From NCBI RefSeq assembly GCF_017893965.1, contig NZ_CP054142.1, forward strand, positions 1,240,001 through 1,304,000: 64,000 nucleotides of DNA, in the 5' to 3' direction. The position numbers and the translations under genes are program-made. Below are positions 8,738 to 18,236 of this stretch, piece by piece (position 1 is the first letter of the stretch; every line of letters begins with the position of its first letter). The notes under the pieces are model-generated. The model had not been told where the DNA came from and searched no databases. It saw only the letters and a program-made list of their open reading frames with translations. Origin of the DNA: Treponema parvum. Its GTDB lineage: Bacteria > Spirochaetota > Spirochaetia > Treponematales > Treponemataceae.

Positions 8738-9253
8738 ATGAAAGATCAACAGCGCATAAAGAATGTCCATAGAATTTTGGGAATAGATCCCGGGCTTGCT
8801 TTTACGGGGTTCGGTATTGTCGACAGTGTGGATAATCGGATAAAGCTGGTGACATACGGAGTTATCGAAACAAGCTCTAAAGATTCCCATTCAAACCGGC
8901 TTACAAAGATTTACGATGATCTTTCTGCGATTATAGATAAATTTAAGCCGAACGAGGCAGGGATGGAAACCCTTTTTTTTGCAAAGAACGCCGTAAGCGC
9001 TATGGGCGTTGCAGAAGCGAGGGGAGTGGTTACTCTTTGTTTGGCAAAACACGGTATTTTATGCGGAGAATATACGCCTAACCAGATAAAACAATCCGTT
9101 ACCGGAACGGCTGCTGCCGACAAAAAACTGGTTGAAAAGTGTGTGAAAATTTTACTCGGGCTTGAAAAAGAACCAAAGCCGGATCACGCTTCAGACGCTC
9201 TCGCAGGCGCTATCACACATTTGAATTTTTCATCTGTTTTACGGCGTCTCTGA
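8738..9253 (+). CDS. ruvC: Crossover junction endodeoxyribonuclease RuvC
   Basis: The 171-residue Holliday-junction resolvase cuts four-way DNA junctions in the RuvABC pathway. The four catalytic residues can be placed: D17 in GIDPG, E77 in GMETLFF, and H150 and D153 in DHASDALAGAITH. A histidine at the third position is also seen in Thermus-type RuvC. ruvA and ruvB are not in the window. The last 41 bases overlap the tail of manC on the opposite strand. There is no strong Shine-Dalgarno sequence, and a later start near residue 10 cannot be excluded. Confidence 0.95.
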   Translation: MKDQQRIKNVHRILGIDPGLAFTGFGIVDSVDNRIKLVTYGVIETSSKDSHSNRLTKIYDDLSAIIDKFKPNEAGMETLFFAKNAVSAMGVAEARGVVTLCLAKHGILCGEYTPNQIKQSVTGTAAADKKLVEKCVKILLGLEKEPKPDHASDALAGAITHLNFSSVLRRL

Positions 9254-10325
9254 CGAGCGAACTTTTTCCTTTTTTTACTATAAGAGCCTTGCCGTTTTTT
9301 ATAACTACTACAAGGTCTTCTACACCGCATAAGGCTACCGGAATATCCGAATACACGAAGTTATCCTTGCTTTCGATTTCTATCGTTTCGCCGGGGTTTT
9401 TATCAAAAAGTTTTTCAAAGGCGTCCCAGCTTCCTATGTCGTCCCAATTAAAAGAAGAAGACACTGCGCAGGCGTTTTTCGTCTTTTCGGCTACGGATTT
9501 ATCAATCGCAACGGCGGGTACCTTCGAATATGCCGCGTCCATTTCAGGCCACGAAGAGACATATTTGATTCCGTTTACAACGCCGATTTTCGGTTTATTT
9601 CCAGAAAGAAGATTTTCAAACGCTGCATAAGCGTCGTTTTGATGTTCTTTTATTTCTTTTAAAAGTGTTTTACAGGTAAAACCGAACATTCCGCTGTTCC
9701 ATCTGTATTTACCGGATTTTACATATTCCGTCGCGGTTTTTAAGTCGGGTTTTTCGACGAATTTTTCTATTGCAAAAACGGAATCGCCTTCTGCCTTTCC
9801 GATTTTTATATAGCCGTAGCCTGTAGCCGGCTCGAGCGGCGGTATCGCAAAACAGACGAATTTGCCGTTAGCCGCAGCGGCACAAGCCTTTTTGCAGTCT
9901 AGGATAAAATTTTCTATGGGTTTGATTATATGATCGCTTGTAAGCACTAGGACCGAATGTTCCCTATTGTCGTCCGTGTAATCCGTCAAATTTAGAAAAT
10001 TACATGCAAGAATGATCGGAGCCGTCGTATGCTTGGGCTCGGTTTCCGGCAATATATATAAATCGTCTTTTATTTTTTTCTTGTCATCTTCGGACATATC
10101 CGGCAAAAGATTTTTGCAATGCAGCGATACGGTCTTGTAAATGTCGCGTCGCGTAACTATCAGAATTTTTCCCTCAGGCTTTAAAGACAAGGCTCTGATG
10201 ACTGCAAGCTGTAAAAAAGAGACGTTATCCGAAACGGTCATAAATTGTTTGGGATTTTCGGAACTGGAAGCCGGCCACAAACGCTCTCCGAATCCGCCTG
10301 CCAGTATTACGACATCTGTAAACAT
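9213..10325 (-). CDS. manC: Mannose-1-phosphate guanylyltransferase
   Basis: The 370-residue protein makes GDP-mannose from mannose-1-phosphate and GTP. The N-terminal signature VVILAGGFGERLWPASS is the nucleotide-binding loop. TSDHIIKP near residue 130, FVEKPDLKTA and RWNSGMFGFT are typical of the GMP enzymes. It is the single-function form without the C-terminal phosphomannose isomerase domain, which agrees with a separate manA at 4579. It lies 20 bases downstream of the secreted protein gene 10346-11074 and is probably co-transcribed with it. Its 3' end overlaps ruvC by 41 bases, tail to tail. Confidence 0.93.
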   Translation of the reverse strand: MFTDVVILAGGFGERLWPASSSENPKQFMTVSDNVSFLQLAVIRALSLKPEGKILIVTRRDIYKTVSLHCKNLLPDMSEDDKKKIKDDLYILPETEPKHTTAPIILACNFLNLTDYTDDNREHSVLVLTSDHIIKPIENFILDCKKACAAAANGKFVCFAIPPLEPATGYGYIKIGKAEGDSVFAIEKFVEKPDLKTATEYVKSGKYRWNSGMFGFTCKTLLKEIKEHQNDAYAAFENLLSGNKPKIGVVNGIKYVSSWPEMDAAYSKVPAVAIDKSVAEKTKNACAVSSSFNWDDIGSWDAFEKLFDKNPGETIEIESKDNFVYSDIPVALCGVEDLVVVIKNGKALIVKKGKSSLVRDAVKQMKNSNV

Positions 10326-10345
10326 AAGTTCGTCCGTAATTTGAT

Positions 10346-11074
10346 TTAAAGTTTTTCAAAGACGAAGTTGCAGAATGTTTTTATTCTGTTCATAAACGAA
10401 ACTTCGATCCTGTTCTTAAAGAATAAAATTTTAGGAGCTTCTACGCCTCCTATTCCGTATAATATCCATTTTCCGTCTTCTTTGAAGACGATGATCACGG
10501 ATTTCATGTTTTTTTTCGATATACATTTTATTTTACCGTATTCCAGATCATTAAGATTCGTATTTGTATACAGCAAAAGATCTTCGCTGCGGTAAATCAA
10601 AATATCGGTGTCTATGTTACCGATAGGCGACATTTCCAAAATTGCGGATATGTGCTCCGAATCTCCTTTTTTTTCCTGTGAAACAACCTTCGCGCTTGCG
10701 TACAGATCAAAATAACGTTCATGTCGCTCCGACCAATACGGAATACCTACATAAGAGGGAATATCTACGAGAATACCGTGTGTTTTTTGTATGATGTCGT
10801 CGTTGTTTTCAACCGGTCTAACCTGTATGACTTCCGCCAAATAAGCCGGATCCAAGTCTATGATCGATTTAAGCGCTTCGATGACCGCCTGATTTTCGGT
10901 TTCAAGACATATTTTTTTGATCGATCCGGTTTTTCTTATGAGAACTTGACCTTCTTGAATCTTTGAAAGCTCCTCGGTCGAAAGTTTATCGTTAAAAGGA
11001 AGCGTGAAGAAATTCTGTGCGGCAAATAAAAGGAACGCTAAGCAAAAATAATTTTTCTTTGTTAGTATTTTCAT
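10346..11074 (-). CDS. Conserved treponemal-type secreted protein, function unknown
   Basis: The protein has 242 residues with an N-terminal signal sequence: lysines, then a hydrophobic core FCLAFLLFAAQNFF. No lipobox cysteine is visible, so it is probably periplasmic. I do not recognise a catalytic motif. The mature part is mixed alpha/beta and ends in a basic hydrophobic tail. It reminds me of small treponemal secreted proteins of unknown function. It has a strong promoter that places the transcription start 3 bases before the ATG, and manC follows directly. Confidence 0.7.
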   Translation of the reverse strand: MKILTKKNYFCLAFLLFAAQNFFTLPFNDKLSTEELSKIQEGQVLIRKTGSIKKICLETENQAVIEALKSIIDLDPAYLAEVIQVRPVENNDDIIQKTHGILVDIPSYVGIPYWSERHERYFDLYASAKVVSQEKKGDSEHISAILEMSPIGNIDTDILIYRSEDLLLYTNTNLNDLEYGKIKCISKKNMKSVIIVFKEDGKWILYGIGGVEAPKILFFKNRIEVSFMNRIKTFCNFVFEKL

Positions 11075-11083
11075 ATTTTTACC

Positions 11084-11112
11084 AGTATAGCTTGTTACTA
11101 AATTGTATTCAA
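11084..11112 (-). promoter_or_regulatory. Promoter of the 10346-11074 gene, nearly leaderless
   Basis: On the minus strand TTGAAT (11107-11112) and TATACT (11084-11089) are separated by 17 bases. The -10 box ends 9 bases before the ATG, which leaves at most a 3-base leader. No Shine-Dalgarno sequence is present. Confidence 0.65.
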
Positions 11113-11217
11113 GGAAAATAATGAAAAGCCACGGAAATCAATTTTTGGCTAAAAGAGGTAACAATTTGAATTTTACATTATATGCTGTGATGCGTACGCT
11201 TCGTATTCTGAAATCTG

Positions 11218-11475
11218 TTAAAACGCTGCTATTGTTGCAATCAAGCCGAAGATGACGCCGGGCAAATTTGCCGCAGACAAAGGATAATCGCGTTTTTCTT
11301 TTAAAAGTCCGTAGGCCGTCCATATACTGCAGTTGACTGCGGCGGCTAATGGCTGTATAAACGGCGTTTTGTGTCCGTGCATATCGCCCCATATTTGCGG
11401 AATATATGATACGTACATGATTACCGAAAGCACTGTTCCGATCCAGCCCAAAATTTTCAGATTTTTTTCGCTCAT
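11218..11475 (-). CDS. SemiSWEET sugar transporter (PQ-loop/MtN3 family)
   Basis: I chose the ATG at 11475 because GGAG lies just upstream (GGAGAACGAAATG). It gives an 85-residue, three-helix protein starting MSEKNLKILGWIGTVLSV. The PQ motif sits in SYIPQIWGDMHGHKTP and the asparagine of the second conserved block in AAVNCSIWTAYGLLK. Bacterial SemiSWEETs are half-size versions of SWEET carriers that work as dimers and pass mono- or disaccharides down their gradient across the inner membrane. The gene is divergent from glgA, with about 157 bases between the two start codons. Confidence 0.88.
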   Translation of the reverse strand: MSEKNLKILGWIGTVLSVIMYVSYIPQIWGDMHGHKTPFIQPLAAAVNCSIWTAYGLLKEKRDYPLSAANLPGVIFGLIATIAAF

Positions 11476-11594
11476 TTCGTTCTCCAAACGGGTCTTATGT
11501 CCGTATGCGCCACTATATCGCAATTGCAAGAAAGACGCAATAAAGCTCACGGAAATCAATTTTTGCCACTGTGCTTTATACGATACAATATAAG

Positions 11595-11603
11595 TGATAT
11601 AAT
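11595..11603 (+). promoter_or_regulatory. Extended -10 promoter of glgA
   Basis: TG-A-TATAAT, an extended -10 element, lies at 11595-11603. It predicts transcription from about 11610, leaving a 22-base leader with a GGAGGAG ribosome-binding site before the ATG at 11632. Confidence 0.55.
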
Positions 11604-11631
11604 CAACTGTCTTTTTATTTTGGAGGAGAAA

Positions 11632-13110
11632 ATGAAAATTCTTATGGTATCTGCCGAAGCTGTTCCCTTTGCAAAGACAGGGGGACTTGCCGATGCCGTT
11701 TCCGCACTTTCAATAACGCTTTCTTCTTTGGGACATGATGTAAAAATAGTAATCCCCCGTTATTATGCGATAGATCGTTCTAAGATGACGAAGATCGAAG
11801 GCCCTATGGCGGTAAAGGCCGGTACTGCTGAAACGTGGACGGCAGTTTATGCCGCACCTATGCCGGGTTGTAAAACATTACCCGTATATTTTATAGATCA
11901 CGAGCAATGTTTCGGACGCGACGCCGTTTACGGTTCAAAGGCGGAACCTGATTTTCACGACAACACGTACAGATTTTCGCTTTTATGTCACGGTGCTTTT
12001 CAGCTTTGCCGCAAATTAAACTGGTATCCTGACATCATACACGCCCATGACTGGTCCGCGGGTATTGCGCCCGTTATATTAAAACATCTTTGCCGAAACG
12101 ACGGATTTCCTAAAACCGCAAGCGTCTTTACGATTCACAATATGGGATACCAAGGTGTATATTCCAAGGAAAAGTTTCCCGATCTCGGTCTTCCTTGGGA
12201 TTTGTATTACGGTGCGAACTACGAAAATCACGGCGCCATAAACATAATGCAGGCGGCAATCGCATCGTCGGACATGATAACTACGGTTTCTCCTACCTAT
12301 GCGCATGAAATTCAAACCAGCGAAGGCGGCTTCGGCCTTGACGGGCTTTTACGAGTAAGATCCGACGTCGTACGGGGGATCCTAAACGGTGTGGATAATG
12401 AAACGTGGAACCCGAAAATCGATAAATATCTTCCTGCAAATTATTCGGTAGAATCGCTTAAAAATAAGGCCGTATGCAAGGCTCATCTGCAAAAAACTAT
12501 GGGACTGGATGTGAACCCGAATATTCCCGTGATAGGAATGATCACAAGGCTTGCCGACCAAAAAGGGATCGGAGCGCTTTTCGGCCCCACATACGGCTGC
12601 ATGTATGATATCTGCAAAAAGATGGAAGTGCAGGTTGTTTTGCTCGGCAGCGGTGAAAAATGGTGTGAAGACGAAATTCTTTCTTTGCAGAGCAAGTTGC
12701 CCAACTTTAAGGCTACCATAGGCTATAAGGAAGAATTAAGCCACCTTATCGAAGCGGGAAGTGATTTTTTTCTTATGCCGTCAAAATACGAGCCGTGCGG
12801 ATTAAATCAGATGTATTCGCTTTTGTACGGAACCCTTCCTATCGTGCACAAAGTCGGCGGTCTTGCGGATACGGTTTCAAACTATAATGAACACACCGGA
12901 GAAGGGACAGGTTTTATGTTCGACAACCTTTCACCCGGTTCGATATTCGACACGACCGGCTGGGCGGTGTTTGCATATTACAATAAAAAAGACCATATAA
13001 AGGCTATGCAAAAAAGGGCTATGAAATCTTCATTCGGATGGAATATTTCAGCGGAGAAATACCTCGAAGTCTATAAAGAAGCCCTTTTTCGCGGCTGTGG
13101 AATAAGATAG
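11632..13110 (+). CDS. glgA: Glycogen (starch) synthase, ADP-glucose type
   Basis: The protein has 492 residues from the ATG at 11632, which has GGAGGAG just upstream; the longer open frame from 11497 has no support. It adds glucose from ADP-glucose to a growing alpha-1,4-glucan (GT5 family, GT-B fold). KTGGLADAV at residues 15-23 is the ADP-glucose binding motif. HAHDWSAG, FTIHNMGYQG, the second GT-B domain with MITRLADQKG, and PSKYEPCGLNQMYSLLYGT near residue 380 with the catalytic glutamates are all present. No other glycogen genes are in the window. Confidence 0.95.
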   Translation: MKILMVSAEAVPFAKTGGLADAVSALSITLSSLGHDVKIVIPRYYAIDRSKMTKIEGPMAVKAGTAETWTAVYAAPMPGCKTLPVYFIDHEQCFGRDAVYGSKAEPDFHDNTYRFSLLCHGAFQLCRKLNWYPDIIHAHDWSAGIAPVILKHLCRNDGFPKTASVFTIHNMGYQGVYSKEKFPDLGLPWDLYYGANYENHGAINIMQAAIASSDMITTVSPTYAHEIQTSEGGFGLDGLLRVRSDVVRGILNGVDNETWNPKIDKYLPANYSVESLKNKAVCKAHLQKTMGLDVNPNIPVIGMITRLADQKGIGALFGPTYGCMYDICKKMEVQVVLLGSGEKWCEDEILSLQSKLPNFKATIGYKEELSHLIEAGSDFFLMPSKYEPCGLNQMYSLLYGTLPIVHKVGGLADTVSNYNEHTGEGTGFMFDNLSPGSIFDTTGWAVFAYYNKKDHIKAMQKRAMKSSFGWNISAEKYLEVYKEALFRGCGIR

Positions 13111-13220
13111 CGCGAGTTTGCGATGCAAACCGATCGATGAAACGTGCGAACGGCATAAGCCAAGGCTGAAGGATTCTCATCGAATTTTCCGCACAGAGGC
13201 AACAGAATGTTTTTCGAATA

Positions 13221-15158
13221 TTAAAATTCGAACCATTGGCCTTCCGTCGTCATGTACCAGTCGGCCAGCACCGTTCCCAGTTCAGGATTATACCAGGATA
13301 TGCTTCCGTCGCGGTTCAACACTACGAGACGGCTTGAATTTCGCTCTATTTTGAGCGGAAGAGATGCAGATCGTTTATAATTAAATTGCCTTTTCGTAGC
13401 GGTATTGTATGAAATTATCTTGGATTTACCGAGATTCGTATAGATAAAAGACGAATACAGTTTGATAAACGCGTTAGGATCTTCATCGTTCAGCTGCATT
13501 ATCGAAGTTATCGCTCTTGTTTCCGGTGTTAATGAAAAAAGCTCCGTTCTTGAATTTCCCGAACTGTTTTCATAAACGCTTATGCCGTATAATGCCGTAT
13601 TTTCCGTATAATTAAGAGAATATGTTACATTCGAAGACATGGACACGGGAACGGTTTCCTTTGTTTTTACATCGATAAATATGAGGGACGACGGCGGATT
13701 TGTCGCCGACGATTTTGCTACATAGAGTATGTTTTCGCCGTACAGCGCCGCATCTTGAAGAGCCGAACCCTCGTATAGCCGCTCAAAATTATTGTTTTTA
13801 AGATCGTATTTATTGACGGTCGTATTTCCTTCCAGAGCGATGAGAGTGTCGCCGAAAAGCCTTAATGACTGCAAATTTTTGGAAGGCATAAACAGATTTG
13901 TCGTTGCTTGACGATTCAAATTTATGAGCTGAACAGGCCTGACAGAATTGCGCGTCCATAAAATAAGATTATCGTTATATGTTATGATATTCGTCTGATT
14001 TGAATTTTCCGCCGCTTTATCTACAAAACTGTTGTCATACGAGGATTTAAACACGGCATTTTTAGTAAGAAAGTAAAACGATTCTCCTGCCTGCGAAATA
14101 TCGTATATCCTGTCATATATATCGTCGGTTAAAGGATATAAAGGAATTTGACTCGGACTCGAAGCATAGTCCGAATCTGTTTTATAGATATGCCCTTTTT
14201 GAGAACCTAACAGAATGTCGTTCCCTGATTTTACACCGCATACTATAGCTTCGCCTCCCGGAAGTTTGCTTATCGTTTTTACGGTTTTCGGATTTCCTAC
14301 TGTGTTATTGTCAAGGTTTTCAAGAACTTTTAAAGCGTAAGCCTTGCCGTCAGATTCAAGGTAATACAGGTCTCTGTCAAAGCGCGAACATAAAAGCAGC
14401 GGATTTGAGGCCTTGACAAATTTTGCTTCAGTTCCCGTTGTCGCCTGAACAACGCTTATGCCGGCGTCGTTAACTCCCGCAAAAAAAACGTTGTTATTGA
14501 ATAAGACGGGCTGCTTGAGACCTTGTGCGACATTAAAGCGGGCCTTTTGTCGGCCGGTACGCATGTTTATGTAGGTGAGCGATCCCGCAGGGGAATACAA
14601 TACCATGCTGTTTTCGGTAGCGCTCGAACGCGCCATAGAAATAATACCCGATTGCTCTTGTATTTTTCCTGAAATTTGAGATCCTGACGACGCATTTAAA
14701 AACACAATTCCGTTTACGGTTGCGGTTCCGACGATCAGATATGTTCCTTTTTCGCTGTAGGAAAGAGCGGTTACGGCGTTGGAAAATCTTTTTGCATACT
14801 TTCTTGTCAATGTCTTCCAATTCCAAACGCTCACGCGGTTTACAAGCCCTCCGTCGGTTTCGTATACCGCTATGTCCGTTCCGTTCGGAGATCTCGCTAT
14901 AAGACGAATTTCAAGGTCGGAAATTTGATAATGTTCTCCGGAGCCGTCTTCAGTCCATTTTATTAAAAATCCGTCTTGACCGGCGGAAAAAAAGGAATTT
15001 TCATCAGCCGAATTTCCTATTTCAAGCGAAGCGAGGGCGGTAACCGAGTTTTGATGAGATTGCATGGAAATATGCGATTGTGCGTTCAGCTTAAACTGTG
15101 CATTTAACAAAAACATAAATGAAGTAAATGCGATAACGTATACAAGTTTGTTTTTCAT
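13221..15158 (-). CDS. Secreted WD40-like beta-propeller protein, function unknown
   Basis: The protein has 645 residues. The N-terminus MKNKLVYVIAFTSFMFLLNAQ is a signal peptide and no lipobox follows, so it is probably periplasmic. The mature part reads as repeated blades with WD40-like cores, for example QDGFLIKWTEDGS and SVWNWKTLTRKYAKRF, and many Ser/Asn-rich loops, with further degenerate blades to the end (DGSISWYNPELG). The function is unknown. The start codon overlaps the rseP stop by 4 bases (ATGA), so it is the last gene of the rpsB-to-rseP minus-strand run and is translationally coupled to rseP. Confidence 0.75.
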   Translation of the reverse strand: MKNKLVYVIAFTSFMFLLNAQFKLNAQSHISMQSHQNSVTALASLEIGNSADENSFFSAGQDGFLIKWTEDGSGEHYQISDLEIRLIARSPNGTDIAVYETDGGLVNRVSVWNWKTLTRKYAKRFSNAVTALSYSEKGTYLIVGTATVNGIVFLNASSGSQISGKIQEQSGIISMARSSATENSMVLYSPAGSLTYINMRTGRQKARFNVAQGLKQPVLFNNNVFFAGVNDAGISVVQATTGTEAKFVKASNPLLLCSRFDRDLYYLESDGKAYALKVLENLDNNTVGNPKTVKTISKLPGGEAIVCGVKSGNDILLGSQKGHIYKTDSDYASSPSQIPLYPLTDDIYDRIYDISQAGESFYFLTKNAVFKSSYDNSFVDKAAENSNQTNIITYNDNLILWTRNSVRPVQLINLNRQATTNLFMPSKNLQSLRLFGDTLIALEGNTTVNKYDLKNNNFERLYEGSALQDAALYGENILYVAKSSATNPPSSLIFIDVKTKETVPVSMSSNVTYSLNYTENTALYGISVYENSSGNSRTELFSLTPETRAITSIMQLNDEDPNAFIKLYSSFIYTNLGKSKIISYNTATKRQFNYKRSASLPLKIERNSSRLVVLNRDGSISWYNPELGTVLADWYMTTEGQWFEF

Positions 15159-16276
15159 TTTTTTCCTGCCGATAAAATAAAATAACGGATATCTCCTGAA
15201 ATTCCTATAATAAAAATAAAAGCTATAATAGCGAGTCCGACATATTGTACATAATATTGGATTTTTGGCGGAATCTGACGGCGGAAAACAAGTTCGACCA
15301 AAGAAAAAAAGATCAGGCCGCCGTCCAAAACGGGAATCGGCAAAAGGTTGAGTATGAATAAGGACACGCTTATCATAGCTAAAAACTGCAGCGTGTTTAC
15401 CGTACCGGCTCTGATTCCTGCGGAAAATCCGTCTTTTACGGTGTCTCCTAGCATAGTCGTAATCCTCGCCGGACCTGAAACGGCGTTCGTTATCTCTACG
15501 CCCTTAAATAGCACAAAAATACTTTTTACGGTAATTATGATCAAATCCGTCGTCGAACGCAGCCCCTTTAGAATTGCAGGAAAAAAGGGAAGGGGCTTTA
15601 TTTCTCTTTTTTCGGAATCGCCTGAACTTGCAACTCCGATTTTGCCCGTTCCCTCCGATCTGTTTATGTCGGAACGGACAGTAAAATCCAAAAGTTCTCC
15701 GTCCCGCTCTACGCGGATTTTAATGTCTTCGTCGGGTCTGACTGAAACAAGTTCCACAATATCTGAAAAATCGTTTACTTTATTTCCGTCTATCTCTTTG
15801 ATTATATCCCCGGTAAGTATGCCCGCCTTTCTTGCAGCGGAATCGGTTTCAGGATAAATTTCGTCCGCAAGTATTATCTTTGCAGAAGGAGCGTAATAAA
15901 AGGTTCCCATCATCGCAATAATGGTAAACGCAATAAATGCAAAAAAAAGGTTAAAAAAAGGGCCTGCAAAGGCTATCAGAGCGCGTTTTAGAGGGCATAC
16001 GCCGTATAAAGAATCTTTAGGAGCCTCTATCTTTGAAAGACCTTGTTCCACCGCCTGTGAAAAGTCTTTTTCTCCTTTCATGCCGCAATATCCGCCTAAG
16101 GGTAAGAGCGAAAGCCTGTAATCCGTATTTTTTATTTTTTTATGAAAAAGAACCGGTCCCATTCCTATGGAAAAAGCCTCCACTTGGACTTTAAATAAGC
16201 GCGCTACAAAGAAATGCCCCAATTCATGAAAAAAAACCAAAAAACAAAGAAGAAAAAGACCGTAGATTATAGTCAA
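15155..16276 (-). CDS. rseP: RIP metalloprotease RseP (site-2 protease)
   Basis: The 373-residue inner-membrane zinc protease cuts transmembrane segments, for example of anti-sigma factors, and clears signal-peptide remnants. The zinc motif HELGH is at residues 17-21 in the first helix, and the second conserved block NLLPIPVLDGG lies in the penultimate membrane region. A single PDZ domain sits between them (about residues 130-200, TGDIIKEIDGNKV). E. coli RseP has two PDZ domains, so this is the shorter form. It overlaps dxr upstream and the propeller gene downstream by 4 bases each. Confidence 0.93.
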   Translation of the reverse strand: MTIIYGLFLLCFLVFFHELGHFFVARLFKVQVEAFSIGMGPVLFHKKIKNTDYRLSLLPLGGYCGMKGEKDFSQAVEQGLSKIEAPKDSLYGVCPLKRALIAFAGPFFNLFFAFIAFTIIAMMGTFYYAPSAKIILADEIYPETDSAARKAGILTGDIIKEIDGNKVNDFSDIVELVSVRPDEDIKIRVERDGELLDFTVRSDINRSEGTGKIGVASSGDSEKREIKPLPFFPAILKGLRSTTDLIIITVKSIFVLFKGVEITNAVSGPARITTMLGDTVKDGFSAGIRAGTVNTLQFLAMISVSLFILNLLPIPVLDGGLIFFSLVELVFRRQIPPKIQYYVQYVGLAIIAFIFIIGISGDIRYFILSAGKK

Positions 16277-17358
16277 AGCGCTTCCTCTGCGTATCTTCTT
16301 GCCGCTCTGTCAAAGGCAAAGACGTCGTTAAAATCTTTAGCTTCTTTTGTCCAGTCGCGCTCTAAAACACGTCTTGTGACGCGCGGAATATCGGTAAAAC
16401 CTGTTTTTCCTGCAATAAAAGCGTCTACCGCTACTTCGTTCGCCGCGTTATAGGCTATCGCGTATCCGCCTTTTTTTTCAGCTGCGTCAAAAGCCAATTT
16501 CAGCATAGGAAAATCTTCGCTGCGCGGTTTATAAAAGGTCATTTCAATATCGAACAGATCGAATTTTTTCATATAGTTGGGTATTATGGACGGCCATGTG
16601 AGGGCTGAGATTATGGGATGCTTCATGTCGGGTTCGGAAATCTGCGCGTACATTACTCCGTCTTTTGTGCGTATGATAGAGTGCACCAGGCTTTGCGGGT
16701 GCACTACCACTTGAATTTTTTGCACCGGAAAATGAAACAGGCGACAAGCTTCTATCACTTCAAGTCCCTTGTTTGCCAGCGACGCGGAATCTACGGTTAT
16801 TTTACGTCCCATGTTCCACGTAGGGTGTTTTAAAGCGTCTTCAAGCTTTATATGCGCAAGTTTTTCTTTGGGCAATGTTCTGAAAGGTCCTCCGCTTGCG
16901 GTTATTATAATATTTGCAATATTTTCGCTTCCGTAGCGTTCCGCAAGATTAAATACGGCGGAATGTTCAGAGTCCACGGGAATTATCGAGCATTTGTTTT
17001 TCTTTGCAAGAGATTGAACAAGGTGTGCCGCCATGACTATGGTCTCTTTGTTTGCGAGAGCTAGGTCTATGCCCTGTTCAAGTACGAGTTTGGACGGTTC
17101 AAGTCCCGCAGAGCCTGCGATACCGTTTACGACAATATCCGGACGGCATTTATCTATAAGTTTTTTTATGCCCTCACTTCCGTCACGGGAAGTCAGCGAA
17201 TATTCGCAGTTAAATTCTTTTGCAAGTTGAGACAGCAGTTTGATATTTGTGTGGGCGCTTAATCCTACCGCGGAAAATTCACCGCTCATGTTTCGAATGA
17301 CGTCGAGTGTGTTTTTGCCGATAGATCCGGTACAGCCTAAGACAAGAATTTTTTTCAT
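16273..17358 (-). CDS. dxr: 1-deoxy-D-xylulose-5-phosphate reductoisomerase
   Basis: The protein has 361 residues and is the NADPH enzyme that turns DXP into MEP, the second step of the non-mevalonate isoprenoid route. The NADPH loop GCTGSIGKNTLDV is at the N-terminus. VDSEHSAVF, the substrate loop TASGGPFRT and VDSASLANKGLEVIEA with its metal-binding glutamate are all present. It is somewhat shorter at the C-terminus than E. coli Dxr (398). It lies between cdsA (12-base gap) and rseP (4-base overlap), and its product line feeds the neighbouring uppS. Confidence 0.95.
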   Translation of the reverse strand: MKKILVLGCTGSIGKNTLDVIRNMSGEFSAVGLSAHTNIKLLSQLAKEFNCEYSLTSRDGSEGIKKLIDKCRPDIVVNGIAGSAGLEPSKLVLEQGIDLALANKETIVMAAHLVQSLAKKNKCSIIPVDSEHSAVFNLAERYGSENIANIIITASGGPFRTLPKEKLAHIKLEDALKHPTWNMGRKITVDSASLANKGLEVIEACRLFHFPVQKIQVVVHPQSLVHSIIRTKDGVMYAQISEPDMKHPIISALTWPSIIPNYMKKFDLFDIEMTFYKPRSEDFPMLKLAFDAAEKKGGYAIAYNAANEVAVDAFIAGKTGFTDIPRVTRRVLERDWTKEAKDFNDVFAFDRAARRYAEEAL

Positions 17359-17369
17359 AGTTTACAATC

Positions 17370-18236
17370 TTAAAAAGAAGGTTTCGACCCGCCGAACATA
17401 AAATTCACTATCAGATAAAAGATCGGGCATGCAAAAAGTATGGAATCTATGGAATCCAAAAGCCCTCCGCGCCCCGGCATTATATTCCCACTGTCTTTAA
17501 ATCCAGCGTCTCGCTTTATAACCGATTCCGCAAGGTCTCCGATTATGCCCGCGCTTGCAATGATAATCCCTGTCGATACGGCTTTCATAATAGAGCCGAA
17601 AAAAACGTCCGGCCACAAAATTTGTGCAAGGACAGCCGCAAGAACGGCTCCTATGTATCCGCCTATAAAACCGGCGACGCTTTTATTAGAACTTGCTTTT
17701 ATTACGCCTCTGTTATTTTTTCCTAATGTCATACCGAATAACCATGCAAATGAATCGCACATGAATATCATAAAAAGAAAGGAAATTATAAGTTCGGTAG
17801 AGCCTTTTAATACGGTAAGTCTTGATACGAAGGTCAACAGGTACCCGGAATAAAAAACATTGAAAACAGCCGTCGTCATGTGTTCTACGGAATGATCAAA
17901 ATCGGAAGCCGTAAATACTTCGTATGATAAAATGAGTAAAAAACAGAACAAAAGCGAAAGGTCTATGTAATGAAGCGGAAGTTCCGTGCGTGTACATATT
18001 AACCCAACAGCGGAAGGAATCAGGCTAAGAAATACTATAAAGGGCAGGGGAAACTGTTTTTGTTTTTTTGCGAGGAGGGCGTACATTTCTTTTGTCGATA
18101 AAAAAACGCAGGCCATAATGACAAAGTGTAAGACAAGATGGTTATACGAGGAGAGCGTTACAACGCCTATTACGAGAGGCATTCCTATAAAAAAAACCAA
18201 AAGCCGCTGAACAAGTTTGTTCATTACGAACCTCAT
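17370..18236 (-). CDS. cdsA: Phosphatidate cytidylyltransferase
   Basis: The integral membrane enzyme makes CDP-diacylglycerol from phosphatidate and CTP for phospholipid synthesis. It has about eight hydrophobic segments. The C-terminal signature is GDLAESVIKRDAGFKDSG, followed by MPGRGGLLDSIDS, the CDP-DAG synthase motif with its metal-binding aspartates. The start at 18236 overlaps the uppS stop (ATGA) and gives 288 residues; an ATG four codons later (18224) is also possible. It is part of the conserved uppS-cdsA-dxr-rseP block. Confidence 0.93.
   Translation of the reverse strand: MRFVMNKLVQRLLVFFIGMPLVIGVVTLSSYNHLVLHFVIMACVFLSTKEMYALLAKKQKQFPLPFIVFLSLIPSAVGLICTRTELPLHYIDLSLLFCFLLILSYEVFTASDFDHSVEHMTTAVFNVFYSGYLLTFVSRLTVLKGSTELIISFLFMIFMCDSFAWLFGMTLGKNNRGVIKASSNKSVAGFIGGYIGAVLAAVLAQILWPDVFFGSIMKAVSTGIIIASAGIIGDLAESVIKRDAGFKDSGNIMPGRGGLLDSIDSILFACPIFYLIVNFMFGGSKPSF

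Noticed and set aside
11497-11631. Longer glgA frame from 11497
   Set aside because: It crosses the extended -10 promoter and has no ribosome-binding site; GGAGGAG supports the ATG at 11632.
13118-13354. 78-codon plus-strand frame after glgA
   Set aside because: It overlaps the end of the beta-propeller gene on the other strand and shows no coding character or ribosome-binding site.
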